The notes beneath the pieces are model-generated. The model did no database searches. It was not told the origin of the DNA and was given only the letters and a program-made list of their open reading frames with translations. DNA of 64,000 nucleotides from Byssochlamys sp. IMV 00236 (Eukaryota > Ascomycota > Eurotiomycetes > Eurotiales > Thermoascaceae), in assembly GCA_001931875.2 (NCBI GenBank), contig MSJH02000642.1, positions 207,781 through 271,780 of the forward strand, given 5' to 3'. This document shows positions 12,855 to 23,575 of the stretch, piece by piece. The position numbers and the translations under genes are program-made. Each line of letters opens with the position of its first letter. Positions within the stretch are counted from its first letter, which is position 1.

Positions 12855-13088
12855 TTCGCTGCTCAGACCAGGACCTCTAAAAGCAACTACCAGAATAGGT
12901 TTGCCTATCGGGAGCTACCATTCAATAGCTCTGTAACAGGGACCCGATCCTTCGGGTCCCACTTGTATGATCTTCGTGAACAGGTGGATCGTGCCATCGT
13001 CACAGGCCGCAGATCTGCCAAGAGAAAGCTTGATGTCTGGCCAAGAAGAGATGAGATTGAGTTCTGGAACGGCGAATATTTAGACTGA
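12855..13088 (+). pseudogene. Exon-like open frame without a start, unidentified
   Basis: A 77-codon open frame runs from just after a TAG (12852-12854) to TGA at 13086-13088. It has no ATG near its beginning. Its composition is protein-like, with clustered charged residues such as SHLYDLREQVDRAIVTGRRS and KRKLDVWPRRDEIEFW, unlike surrounding DNA. It could be the 3' exon of a small gene or a relic of one. I recognise no domain, and the upstream 200 nt give no clear partner exon. Confidence 0.25.
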
Positions 13089-15133
13089 CATTGACATCAG
13101 CATCAACAACGTCTGGCACCAGCCACTCCAGGTAATTTGGTTGTTCAAGAATCTGTAATCACAATGGCTAACGTGCGTCGACGGAGTCCCGGGCTAACGG
13201 ATCATGGCGCTTGCGCTATCCAACTAGGCTCTATAGTACGAAAGTACGGAGTACAGTATATACCATCAACATCTGGCCACCTGGACGTTCCTCGCGTAAT
13301 GCAGACTACCCAGATGCCAACAGCGGGACATGGCGGGCCATCGCGACGCGCTTCCGTGGAAGCAACCTTGAGTGAGCAGACACAGTTTGCCATCCAACCG
13401 ATATCTCACAGGACAATCTGAGAAAGAAAATTGGAAAGCAGCAACACAGCTGTAGCGAGTTTGGGATAGTTAACTATAGCAAGTCTCAGCTGCCGACGGG
13501 AGATCTGCAGGGGTATCGACGCCACGACGAAGATCATGTATCGCGATGGACCTATCACGGTGGACCATCTATCCCTCTTTATCGCCGCCCAACAGGCGTG
13601 TCGCCGATACTCAGTGTTCATTCTGGTGTATTCTGTGCTATCGAGTAGAAATTCAGGAGATCATGTATGGAGTAACTAGTCCTTACCTCGTGCCCTCTTC
13701 TACTTCGCCCCACGTAAGCGACACGGCCGCATTGCCAGGTTTCACCGTTACTGGAGTTCTTTTAAATTGTCTGAAAGCAACACCCATGGCGTATAACGAT
13801 GTAGTGAGGTAGGAGGTCTCGGAAAAGACACTAGAGTATGGTATATCTACGGAGTACGGAGGAGGCTGTGAAGAGTCCTGGAAGGGGCTAGCGACTTGCT
13901 TGCATCCATAGATTCCAGCACTTTCGTCTACGCAGTTCCCTAATACGCAAGGAGGCCCCTCCCACCAATAAATATAGACTGTGCATACCTGTCTTACGTA
14001 GGGCCAGAACACTATACCATCCTTAGCATAGACTCCATGATAACAGATAATACAGATATCCATTCGTTATATTGCACTCACACAACAAACAAAATTAACC
14101 CCAGCCCCAAATATCTAAATCCCCAGCATTACAAAACCACCCACCCTTCAATAATTCCTTCGCAGTCGTTCTCAAGCCTCATAATCTTTAAAACAAACTC
14201 CTGATCTTCCTTAAATACATCCTTTTCCATGATCGGGGAAAAAGCTCCCTCTTGTCAGGCGGTATACTCCGCGTAACATACACTAACACATTCAATAGAT
14301 CCGGCGGACATATCTCTCGACACATCATACGTCAAGAAACGGACAGAAGAAGTCACATTCTCGTTGAACAGTCCTTAATTCGTATTCTTCGTAGTCTGCA
14401 GGGAGTATTAGTCTGAATATCAAGAATTAATTCCCGTAGAGCATAGTTATCACTTATTCAAGTCAGCAACTTCTAGAATATATATATATATATACATGTC
14501 CATATATTACGTGTCGATGTATTATACATAGTACAGCACCAAATAACCATATATATCCATCGCGCTTCAGGATTTCTCCAAATAGTAGACGTGCTCCGAT
14601 GAGATTGTCATCCTCAGCACATAACGATGCTACCGCAATCTAACTTAAATATCTGTAAAGCGCACTTCTCCATTTCCCCACCAATAGTTGACGAGAGGAT
14701 TATCCGGCTTAAAGGTATCCATTTATCCAAAAAAAAAAAATTATAATCCATATATTATTCAGAGGGATCCCGCCTTATGCAGAATTTTTTAAAAACCCCA
14801 AGACCACTTCGCGCAACGTACTTAGATGAATCTAGAGCGTAATGTCGGAGAATGCAGTGTATGGTACATATATGTACATACTTCTCGATGCTGCATCGCA
14901 CTCACTGTTCCTGGGCCCCGCCCCGCTTTCATCTTGAACAACATCAAGACGTCTCTTTTCTCACCGTATATGACAATCTGAGTTCTCGACCCCACTATAA
15001 AACCCTGAGACTCACAATTGCTTCAACGTGTGAATTTTGTTGCCACTTTATGTCCCTTTTTCTTCTAGAAAACGAAAACCACAAAACGAGTCTATAGATT
15101 CATTCCTCCAAGATTCCTCCTATACCCTAAATC
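13089..15133. other. Gene-poor stretch
   Basis: No supported gene. A 126-codon minus-strand frame (13683-14063) is the longest, with odd Cys/Tyr/Trp-rich composition and no recognised domain. The stretch carries two copies of the 9-mer TACGGAGTA (13245-13253, 13848-13856), a TA run near 14480-14493 and an A11-type homopolymer near 14731. A TATAAAA box lies at 14996-15002, upstream of the small ORF at 15134. Confidence 0.45.
13245..13253. repeat. Dispersed 9-mer TACGGAGTA / TACTCCGTA
   Basis: Representative copy. Exact copies seen by eye at 3458-3466, 13245-13253, 13848-13856, 15821-15829, 17660-17668, 18283-18291, 26432-26440 and 26751-26759, all intergenic and all in gene-poor stretches of the left half. 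Orientation varies. Confidence 0.8.
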
Positions 15134-15331
15134 ATGCCTGGACCTCAGACCCGAAGCAACGGAGTCGGATCGAAGAGGCCTCTACGGGAGAAGATGTCTT
15201 GGTTCGGTTTGAGGGAGCTGATCGATTTGTCGGGCTATTATACCTGTTGGAGCAGAAGAATGCGGAATGCGAAGTCAGAGATGATTGAGGGAAAAGAGAG
15301 CTGTGATGAATTGTGGTTTTATCTCGGATGA
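15134..15331 (+). CDS. Possible 65-residue orphan protein
   Basis: An intronless ORF of 65 codons follows a TATAAAA box at 14996-15002 and a CT-rich, then A/C-rich leader, a layout seen in strongly transcribed Aspergillus genes. The product is basic near its N-terminus (SKRPLREK) with aromatic residues in the middle (SGYYTCW). There is no signal peptide, transmembrane segment or recognised domain. An overlapping +1-frame ORF (15037-15288) competes. It may be a lineage-specific small gene or a chance ORF in a transcribed region. Confidence 0.28.
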   Translation: MPGPQTRSNGVGSKRPLREKMSWFGLRELIDLSGYYTCWSRRMRNAKSEMIEGKESCDELWFYLG

Positions 15332-16874
15332 GAAGAGCATGGGGTTTATATTCTGCTGGGTTCGGGAGGATCTTTGATAGTTTAAAATATTTTTTTTTTT
15401 CTGCTTGGCCCTTCCTGGTCTATACTCAATGCTCGTAGTGCAGGATCATCTCAAACGGACTCCAGGCACGAACTGCTATTCTTCATGTTTATCAAAGAAA
15501 TATATTTATCTCTAAAGAAATTTAGCCCATAGGGGATTATTTAATAGCATGCTAGAAGCTGTCTTGACAAACCCAGAGCCAGATAATAATGAGTTAGTGA
15601 GAGATGAAAGAACCCAGAGATCAATCTGGCCATTTGATATATCAGAGATTTCTTCAAGGGTATGACGGGCTGAGGCTCGAGTCATAAAAGTGTACCTCGA
15701 AAGCGCGGAGGTGTCATTTCCCGCCGTTCTGTCGGCAAGATACGGATCTAGCGTCTTCTATTGTTCTTGGTCTAGCCTTGTCTCCGTCCCGTCGCGATCG
15801 ATCTGTACCCCGCGAGCGCCTACTCCGTAGAGGCGGGGGAGTAAGTAGCTTGGCTGTTCGTGGAGAGGGGTTTTCCCGACAGAATTTTATGGATGGAGGG
15901 GCTGGCGGGATAAGAGCTCCTTTTGGAGACCAGACATCACGACGACGACGACAGACAGAAAATCTCCGTGAAATAAATACCCCATGGCGAAGTCAAGGCT
16001 AGTCAGACGGGACTCCTATTCTATTATTATTTAGCTGTGCGCTCTTCAGGAGAATAATGAATTCCCCTGTCGGATATACCACCGGGAAGTCATCCGTCGG
16101 GCCGAGTCGGGTATACCATAGACTATCAGTAATCCTGAACAAAGCAGCGCCATGACGTAGCCAGGGAAGAGAGATTAACCTAGAGAAACCGATGGTATGA
16201 GTGGTCAGCGATTCACGTCCTGCGCGTTAAAAAAGAAAAAAGAAATAAATCTCTTCTAGGATTCCACAGCCCCCCCCCACGGCTTCGGGGAATGTAGGAA
16301 GAGTGAAGACGGCCATGAAACAGTAATGTGGGTACAAAGATGCTTTCTTCGCAATGAAAGCCGAGCCCGGAACAAACAGGAAAGGGGGGAAATGACTCTG
16401 CTAATAGTTGGTGCCGGGGGACTATTGTTATTGCGCTATTTGGGCTCACGATTCGAGCCCGATGGGTAATGTCGGGACTGCTCTCTATAGTCTGGGTAAA
16501 AAAAATGTCGCAGATGGCCGGGATGTCAAACTGCATCGGCAACGAAGGGACAAGGCAAACCGACGCTGGAACCGAAGGTTCGGCTGATAGCGCAGACAGA
16601 TATGCTTGTGTCTGCAGCAGCCTTGTAGAGCCCATATTGATAGGCAAGATAGAATCACTTGCGATAGATAGGAGAAACCCGGGCGCCGCAGCGATTCTTC
16701 CGGCTAGAAAATCCCGCGGATGATTGGTCTGGTTGCTTTGTAAATATGATTCCATCGTCTAGACCGTCCATTCGCTAGATAGTATACCTCTCTACCGGTT
16801 AGGGTCGAATGGAAACCGTATTCGATCGATCTTCGAACGGCTAGCGACCCATTTACTCTCGACATGGCCGGGTG
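15332..16874. other. Gene-poor stretch
   Basis: No supported gene. The 180-codon minus-strand frame 16213-16755 lacks any recognised domain and looks accidental. One TACTCCGTA copy lies at 15821-15829, and a C-rich run sits near 16270. Confidence 0.4.
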
Positions 16875-17500
16875 ATGCATGTACGGCGTACTACTACTAT
16901 CGGCCCGTTCTGGCCACGCGTAAGAATGGACAAAGGGCGATTATCTCTCGACGCTGTATGCCCCTTAGCGGCAGTCAGTGGAGCTCGCAGCCATATTCTA
17001 CGTAATAGTTTGCAACCGTTTTGCGTCGCAGAGCTGAGACATCTATTATTATTATTATTTTTATTGTTTTCGGGCATCTAGATCGTGCAGCATTAATCTA
17101 CTAGCTCTCTCTGGCCCCGTGACAGGTTGGGTCGTTCGATATTGAGGATTTCCCGTGGAAGGGCGAAAAGGACAACCGACGGTGGGTCACGGATCTGGCT
17201 GCTTGGATCAACCCCCTCGTCGGTATACCATATGGTAATTCTGGCTGGAGATGTCTGGATGTCCAAGTCTCGAAAACGAAGGACCCAAAGTCACAGTGCT
17301 CGATCCGCGTCATCGATTCTGGTCTCTGGGTGGATTTTCTGGGGTTGCCGGGCCAGGGACAGTGGCGACGGTATCCGGCGGACAAAAGGCCTGACAAAGA
17401 CTGGCTGAAGTTTTTTCTGGATTCTTGGGTTCTGGGGAAAGATCCGCAGCCGGACGCTATGGTTATGACTAACGGCGGTTCTCCGCATGCGAGCACTTAG
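16875..17500 (+). CDS. Unidentified gene; convincing 3' exon, tentative 5' exon
   Basis: The 375-nt stretch 17126-17500 is open for 124 codons, ends in TAG, begins right after a CAG acceptor preceded by an in-frame TGA, and shows coding-like codon use. It reads like folded protein (DIEDFPWKGEKDNRRW, GIPYGNSGWRCLDVQVS, DSGLWVDFLGLPGQGQWRRY). It has no start codon of its own near the beginning, so a 5' exon is needed. One candidate is ATG 16875 to 16919, with donor GTAAGA and matching phase, giving a 139-residue protein across a 206-nt intron; further upstream exons are equally possible. No family was recognised. It may also be a gene relic, since it sits in a gene-poor area. Confidence 0.35.
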
Positions 17501-18655
17501 TGGCGGATCAAGGGAGTTGACGCTATTCCCAGCCTGTTTGCCCCGAGTTTTCTCCCACGCCGTGCTAGACTAGCGGATGTTCGTGGTGTGGCGGGTAACA
17601 CGTAAATAGCTCTTGATCCTGGTTGGCGGCCGCATTCGAGGATAACTAGGTCTCGTGTCTACTCCGTAGTAGAGGGGCAGAACTGCTGCGAAGAACAGCG
17701 GGGTCGAACAGAATAGTTTCCGGCAAAAAGAAAAGAAAAGAAAAATAATAATAATAATTGTGAAAACAGAAGGATGGAATATAGAACTATGAGGTCAGAC
17801 CAGAAGCTAGTCAGTCGAATACCAAAGCCGTCGTCGTGAAAGGATGCATCGCGGGGTGTCTTTGGTTGTGTCGAAAGTCAAAGAGTAGAGATGATGCGGT
17901 CATTGGCAGCGAGTGAGATCATCGCGCCGTCTCCGCATCCACGTTCGTCAGGATGTCCTTCCTGCTGGCCAGCAAGATGACTCTGTCCGGGTGCAGGTGG
18001 GAGGTATTATGATTGTGTCTCTGCAACATAAAAGCAAGCAACCCAGAGGCTCCTGTAATAATTCTACACTGCTCTTCCGCATGCAACGGATTCTATTCTA
18101 TTCTATTATTCTGTCATCTGTAACAACCAGCTTGCCTCGACAGCTTTTTTGCTGCAATATCTGCAATATCTGCAACACCTGCAACAACATCCGGTAAGTA
18201 GGATCTCTCCTAATCATAATAATTCCGACCGGGACCTAGACTATCTATCATCTGGAGCATATCGATCCAGTTCGTACTCCACTACGGAGTATCGACAGGA
18301 ACTACTAGTCGCCATCGAGCCCCTTTCTTAGCACAGTTTCTTGCTATCGCCGCGTGGTTCCGGCTTCACTTCGTGGAACAACTGCTGATCGGGACATCTC
18401 GGACAGCCGCAAGTGCCTCGTCTCCAGAACCGCCCGATATCTCCCGTCCGAGTGTGGAGAAAGACGTAGGATTGTCAGCCCAAACAAGCGTCTCTGCTAT
18501 CATCATCGACCATGAATCCGGCCGCTGCTGTCCCTGCTGCTGGCAGTCATATACCCCAGGTCCGCCCGGCCTCTCCAGGTCCTCAGCACTCTGATTTTGT
18601 CCGCCAGCAAGTCGCGAGACATCGAAACAACAATTATCATTCATCTTCACTCAAA
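17501..18655. other. PEPCK upstream region
   Basis: This is the presumed promoter and 5' leader of PEP carboxykinase. It holds AAT and short tandem runs (17738-17757), a CTGCAA(T/C)A array near 18152-18190 and two copies of the 9-mer: TACTCCGTA 17660-17668 and TACGGAGTA 18283-18291, in inverted orientation to each other. The last 150 nt are CT- then A-rich, typical of a leader. No gene was supported. Confidence 0.45.
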
Positions 18656-20926
18656 ATGGTCGCCTCATCTGTCAATCGTACTGCCCTCCACCCTGGTGGT
18701 GTCCAGTGAGTCGTCCCTCTTGTCCATTGTATTGCCTGATAGATATCGATGTCGTTCTATACCATACTCATGGACCACAACATCGTCTATCATCATTTGG
18801 ACTTATATTGTTCGGAACCATGTTGTGATGCTAACTCCATCTCTCTTATCCAGGCCGGGCAAGGGTCACACTGAACTCGAGGAGGAACTCCACGAGACCG
18901 CGCACATTGACTATGACCGTGTCGCTATTGTAAGCACCCTGCAAAACCTGTCCGACTTTTGATACATATTCACTGTTGGCTAACGCACTCGACAGATTGC
19001 CAACCCCTCCGTCGCCGCCCTCTACGAGGATGCCCTTGTCTACGAGACCGGTAGTGCCATCACATCCAGCGGTGCTCTGACCGCATACTCTGGTGCCAAA
19101 ACTGGCCGTTCGCCCTCCGACAAGCGTATCGTCCGGGAGCCCTCTTCAGAGAAGGATGTCTGGTGGGGTCCTGTCAACAAGCCCATGAGCCCTGACGTAT
19201 GTATCCCTATTTACTACTACAGCCATTGTTATGCATGTTCCACCTGTTGTTCCCTGGTGATGACGGTGATCGATTCTACTATCGGCATCGGCATTTCCCT
19301 TGCAGCGGCTCCACCATAGCTCCCCTCCCCTTGCAGATGACAAGCTTCGTCAAGCTTTCTGTCACAGAAACGCTGCGAGGAATGGGCAGGATTGCCTCGA
19401 ATGATTCTGCTCTGCAAATCCCCTTTTTTCGCATCTGGGAGACATTTCCATTTGTTTCTTGGCCCTGATTTCCACTGTGCAACCCCTCGGCCCCTTTGCC
19501 TCGGCCATCCTTCCGGTTCCCCGCATTCCCGCACCGGGTCACGTGGTGTGATATCATCGGTTGCTAATGTCTCTTCCAGGTCTGGCGCATCAACCGCGAG
19601 CGTGCAGTCGACTACCTCAACACCCGGAACCGTATCTACGTTATTGACGGCTTTGCTGGCTGGGATGAGAGATACCGTATCAACGTCCGCGTTGTCTGCG
19701 CCCGTGCCTACCATGCCCTGTTCATGCGCAACATGCTCATCCGTCCTACCAAGGAGGAGCTCGAGCACTTCCACCCTGACTATGTCATCTACAACGCCGG
19801 TTCCTTCCCGGCTAACCGCTTCACCGAGGGTATGACCTCGGCCACCTCCGTTGCTATCAACTTTGCCGAGAAGGAGATGGTCATCCTGGGTACCGAGTAT
19901 GCCGGTGAAATGAAGAAGGGAGTCTTCACCGTCCTCTTCTACGAGATGCCCGTCAAGCACAACGTCCTGACCCTGCACTCCTCCGCCAACCAGGGCCCCG
20001 ATGGCGACGTCACCGTCTTCTTCGGTCTGTCCGGAACTGGTAAGACGACGCTGTCTGCCGACCCCAAGCGTGCTCTGATCGGTGATGACGAGCACTGCTG
20101 GACCGACAAGGGTGTCTTCAACATCGAGGGTGGCTGCTACGCCAAGTGCATTGGTCTGTCCGCTGAGAAGGAGCCCGACATTTTCAACGCCATCCGCTTC
20201 GGATCCGTCCTGGAGAACGTTGTCTTCGACCCTACCACCCGTGTTGTCGACTACGACGATGCCACCCTCACCGAGAACACCCGCTGCGCCTACCCCATTG
20301 AGTACATCCACAACGCCCTCATCCCCTGCGTCAGCCAGAAGCACCCCTCCAACATCATCTTGCTTACCTGCGACGCCCGTGGTGTCCTGCCCCCGATCTC
20401 CAAGCTCACCACTGAGCAGACCATGTTCCACTTCATCTCCGGATACACCTCCAAGATGGCTGGTACTGAGGATGGTGTCACGGAGCCCCAGGCTACCTTC
20501 TCGTCTTGCTTCGCTCAGCCCTTCCTGGCTCTGCACCCCATGCGCTACGCCCGCATGCTGGCCGACAAGATCTCCGAACACAAGGCTAACGCCTGGCTGC
20601 TCAACACCGGCTGGGTTGGCGCTGGCGCCACCACTGGCGGTAAGCGTTGCCCACTGAAGTACACTCGTGCCATCCTCGATGCCATTCACAGCGGTGAGCT
20701 CGCCAATGTTGAGTACGAGACCTACGAGGTCTTCAACCTGCACGTCCCCAAGAGCTGCCCCGGTGTTCCCAGCGAGCTGCTCAACCCCAAGAGGAGCTGG
20801 GTCGCCACCACCAGCTTCGAGGACGAGGTCAACAAGCTGGGCAAGCTGTTCAACGAGAACTTCAAGAAGTACGAGAGCGAGGCCACCAAGGAGGTGCTTG
20901 CCGCTGCTCCTGTCCTGAAGCAGTAA
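18656..20926 (+). CDS. acuF: Phosphoenolpyruvate carboxykinase (ATP)
   Basis: It catalyses the first committed step of gluconeogenesis in the cytosol: oxaloacetate plus ATP gives PEP, CO2 and ADP. Four exons (18656-18705, 18854-18929, 18996-19196, 19580-20926) join in phase to give 557 residues, matching the ATP-dependent fungal enzyme. The kinase P-loop [14 protein letters not shown] begins near residue 258. Other marks are [15 protein letters not shown] near the N-terminus, the metal/oxaloacetate region [16 protein letters not shown], and the C-terminal [18 protein letters not shown]. The third intron is unusually long (383 nt). Codon bias is strong (C-ending), as in a highly expressed gene. 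It is convergent with the mitochondrial carrier at 22.5 kb. The symbol follows Aspergillus nidulans usage; in yeast it is PCK1. Confidence 0.96.
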
Positions 20927-22511
20927 ATGCCAGAAACTCTTTCGGGTTTGCGATGACGTCCCTCCAGCGGCTACTGGGGATGTCGGGATATGGGTCTTTT
21001 TTTTTGGTCTAGATTGTGATTTTTGCATTGCATCGTGCGTGTGTCGTTTCAATTTCCTAGCATTACTACCCCTGATGTCCGCGACTCTCGCGATATGATG
21101 GCCTGAGTCTTTCAATGTTTTTGGTTGATGTGCTTGTTTCCCTATATAATGAAGATCTGATGATCTCTGGGAAGACTCGAAAGCGATGACGGCCGTGTCT
21201 GAACGGATGCCCTGGCGCTCCCAGATGTGAGAAATAGTTAAAAAGCCGATCTATTTAGTATAATCAATACATTGAATAAGCATTTAGTTATTCTCTTCCA
21301 ATGCCGTAGTCGTCAACATGATGTAAGTTTCCCATAAGACTATTTATCCACTTGATTAAGTAGCCTCGTACTGAATCAATCAACTTCATCACCGTATCCC
21401 TTCACGCCGCCACAGAAACAACAAGGTAGGACAAACGCAACCAGCTAGAATAATCGAAACAGAACAACGAACCTGAATATATAACAGCTCCAAAATGAAC
21501 AAGTCACGGCAGCGTCAGCCTAACTGTATCAGATAAATTATACCCGCGTAGACGTGGTGGCCCATCTATAGTTAACTAGTTATGGATTGAGATTAATAAC
21601 CCCGGACGAAGAAGCCTTCTTGATGAAGCCTTGTCATGATATAATAGTCTCTCTTTCCGATTTGATCTCAAAAGGAGTGGTTGTGGATTATTATTACCAC
21701 TACCATGTGGGTGATACTGAAGGAGGCGGTGGGGATAAAACCCTAAGTATGTACATATGTACCTATCTGGGTAGCTACTTACTTACTTACAGCCCGCCAT
21801 GAATAAATACCTACCAGGCTATCACGAATGGTTTTAGGCACAGCTCCCTTCTCGAATTATAACTATCAATCAGAGAGAATAATTGATCGTCGTTGAAGAC
21901 TTTTTTTTTAAAACATTCAAGACGCAATCTCGACATTTAAAAAAAAAATGGAGAGAATCAGGTATTAGGTAACAGTGATGATTTTCAAATGTGGTAGTTA
22001 TCGATTGTTTATTTCATTTATTTACAGAAACATTCATCTGTATAAGTAGGATCAAGCAGGTAAAACTTATCTCGCAGAATGGGCACAAGGGGAATATTAT
22101 ATAGATGAAGCAGAGATTTAATCAGATCCAAAAAAAAAATGCGTATAGATAAGCCCTCCGGAGGAAATCTATCCTCTAGGTAGCCCGATCTGTTTTCCAC
22201 TTCATAGGTAGCTAGCTGCGATGCGGTTTCAATGCTGCGTCGAGAAGCCCTAACTAGTCTGAATCTGAATCCCAACTCAATGGATTGAGAGGCGATGCAT
22301 GGAACCCGCATTATGTGTCGAGATGTATCAAAAGTTATGCGACGACGACGACTTTTCAGAACGCAAAGCGTGTGTTAAGTAGGTTAGGTAGGTAATCATG
22401 ATCGTATCATCCGAGGATGTTCGTCGAGTTCGCTGTGCGCAAAACGGCAGTGTGTCTCTGATATGTATTGCAACGTGCACAAACAACCCAACAGATGGCT
22501 TCAGAAGGCAT
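20927..22511. other. Convergent gap, PEPCK to mitochondrial carrier
   Basis: This holds the 3' regions of two convergent genes. It contains T-rich and A-rich homopolymers (about 20998-21006, 21901-21910, 21939-21947), a TTAC run near 21778-21790 and no supported gene. Confidence 0.5.
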
Positions 22512-23575
22512 CTATTTGGTGATGAAGTTCAGGTAATCGGCGACGATGAGAGTGACCATTCTATACATAAACGTTCATGTTAGCGCGGCTGTCAAAAGAG
22601 GGGACTGGGTGGGTGGGGGGAAGACACTAACGCATGGGGCGCGATCCGCACATAGTAAGTGCCGAAACCGCGATAGAATCTCAACCAACCCTCATCGCGC
22701 ACCACCTTGCGAGCGCAGTCAAGCACTCCCCGGTAGGGTAGCTGGCCAGTCTTGGGATCCTTCTGCTGCTTCTGGAGGCGGGTCTTGATGAAGTCGAAGG
22801 GAAGAGAGAGGAAACTGGCGAAGAATCCGGCAATGGCGGACGCGGCAAAGGTCTGGTTGCGCTGCGACAGGTTGGTGTGAGCCTTCAGCTGGGACTTGGA
22901 CTCAGCGAAGAAGGTCAGCTGTCCGAAGTTGAGCGCCATCGCGCGAACGACCGTTGGGAGTGCGCCTGCCCAGAGAGCGCCGATTCCTTCGGTCTTGGTG
23001 ATGCGGACCAGGGCGTCAATGACAGAACGGTAGTTGGCACGCGCCTCAGGCGGCTTCAAACCATCCGACTGCATACGGATGAGCGCCAGGTCCGCAGGGT
23101 TTCCAATCATGGCAGCGAATCCACCGGCCGCCAAACCTGCCCCTGCACGCTCTCTGAACGAGATTTTCTGTCCTTTGGACTCGGCGTTCTTGTTCAGAGT
23201 GGTGATGAATGTGTCGAAGATTCCCAGTCGAGCGGTGGTATAGACAGCCTGTCGAAGCAGACCTGCGGACAATCCAGTGTAGAGATCAAGGACCTTTCCG
23301 GATCTGATGATGTCCTTGGTGACGCTAAAGGCTGTCGGACGGGGACCTTCTCGCACACCTTCTCCGGCCAGCTGCAGGCGGACCTTGATCATGTCAATGG
23401 GCTGGACTACAGCCGTGGCGCTCATACCGGCGAGACCGCCATTGACGAAAGGGAGGACTGCTCGGGTGTATGGGTGGTGGAGGAAGGAAGAAGTTGTTTT
23501 CGAGGGGTTCTCAATCTTCTCCTGTGCCGAGTTGGCCGCACTTGCGGCGGCTTCCTTGACCGAGCTGGATGCCAT
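22512..23575 (-). CDS. Mitochondrial 2-oxoglutarate/malate-type carrier (SLC25)
   Basis: This is an inner-mitochondrial-membrane carrier exchanging 2-oxoglutarate for malate or related dicarboxylates. Exon 22632-23575 joins exon 22512-22560 across a 71-nt intron (GTTAGT..TATAG), giving 330 residues. Without splicing the protein would end in a nonsense tail (SSPHPPSPLF); with it the end becomes MVTLIVADYLNFITK, as expected for the sixth helix. The three carrier repeats carry the signatures PIDMIKVRLQ, PADLALIRMQSDG and PFDFIKTRLQ. The N-terminal FVNGGLAGMSATAVVQPID closely matches the oxoglutarate carrier branch rather than citrate or phosphate carriers. Its convergent neighbour is PEPCK, which fits a gluconeogenic link. 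The exact substrate is inferred from family resemblance. Confidence 0.9.

Noticed and set aside
13683..14063. 126-codon minus-strand frame
   Set aside because: Unusual Tyr/Trp/Cys composition but no recognised family, and no supporting context; not enough to call a gene.
16213..16755. 180-codon minus-strand frame
   Set aside because: No domain, irregular composition and no promoter or splice context; probably chance.
19229..21115. A 628-codon open frame on the minus strand covering PEPCK
   Set aside because: It mirrors the strongly biased codons of PEPCK on the opposite strand, runs through its long intron and has Leu/Val/Gly/Asp-rich composition without domains; a shadow of the sense gene.
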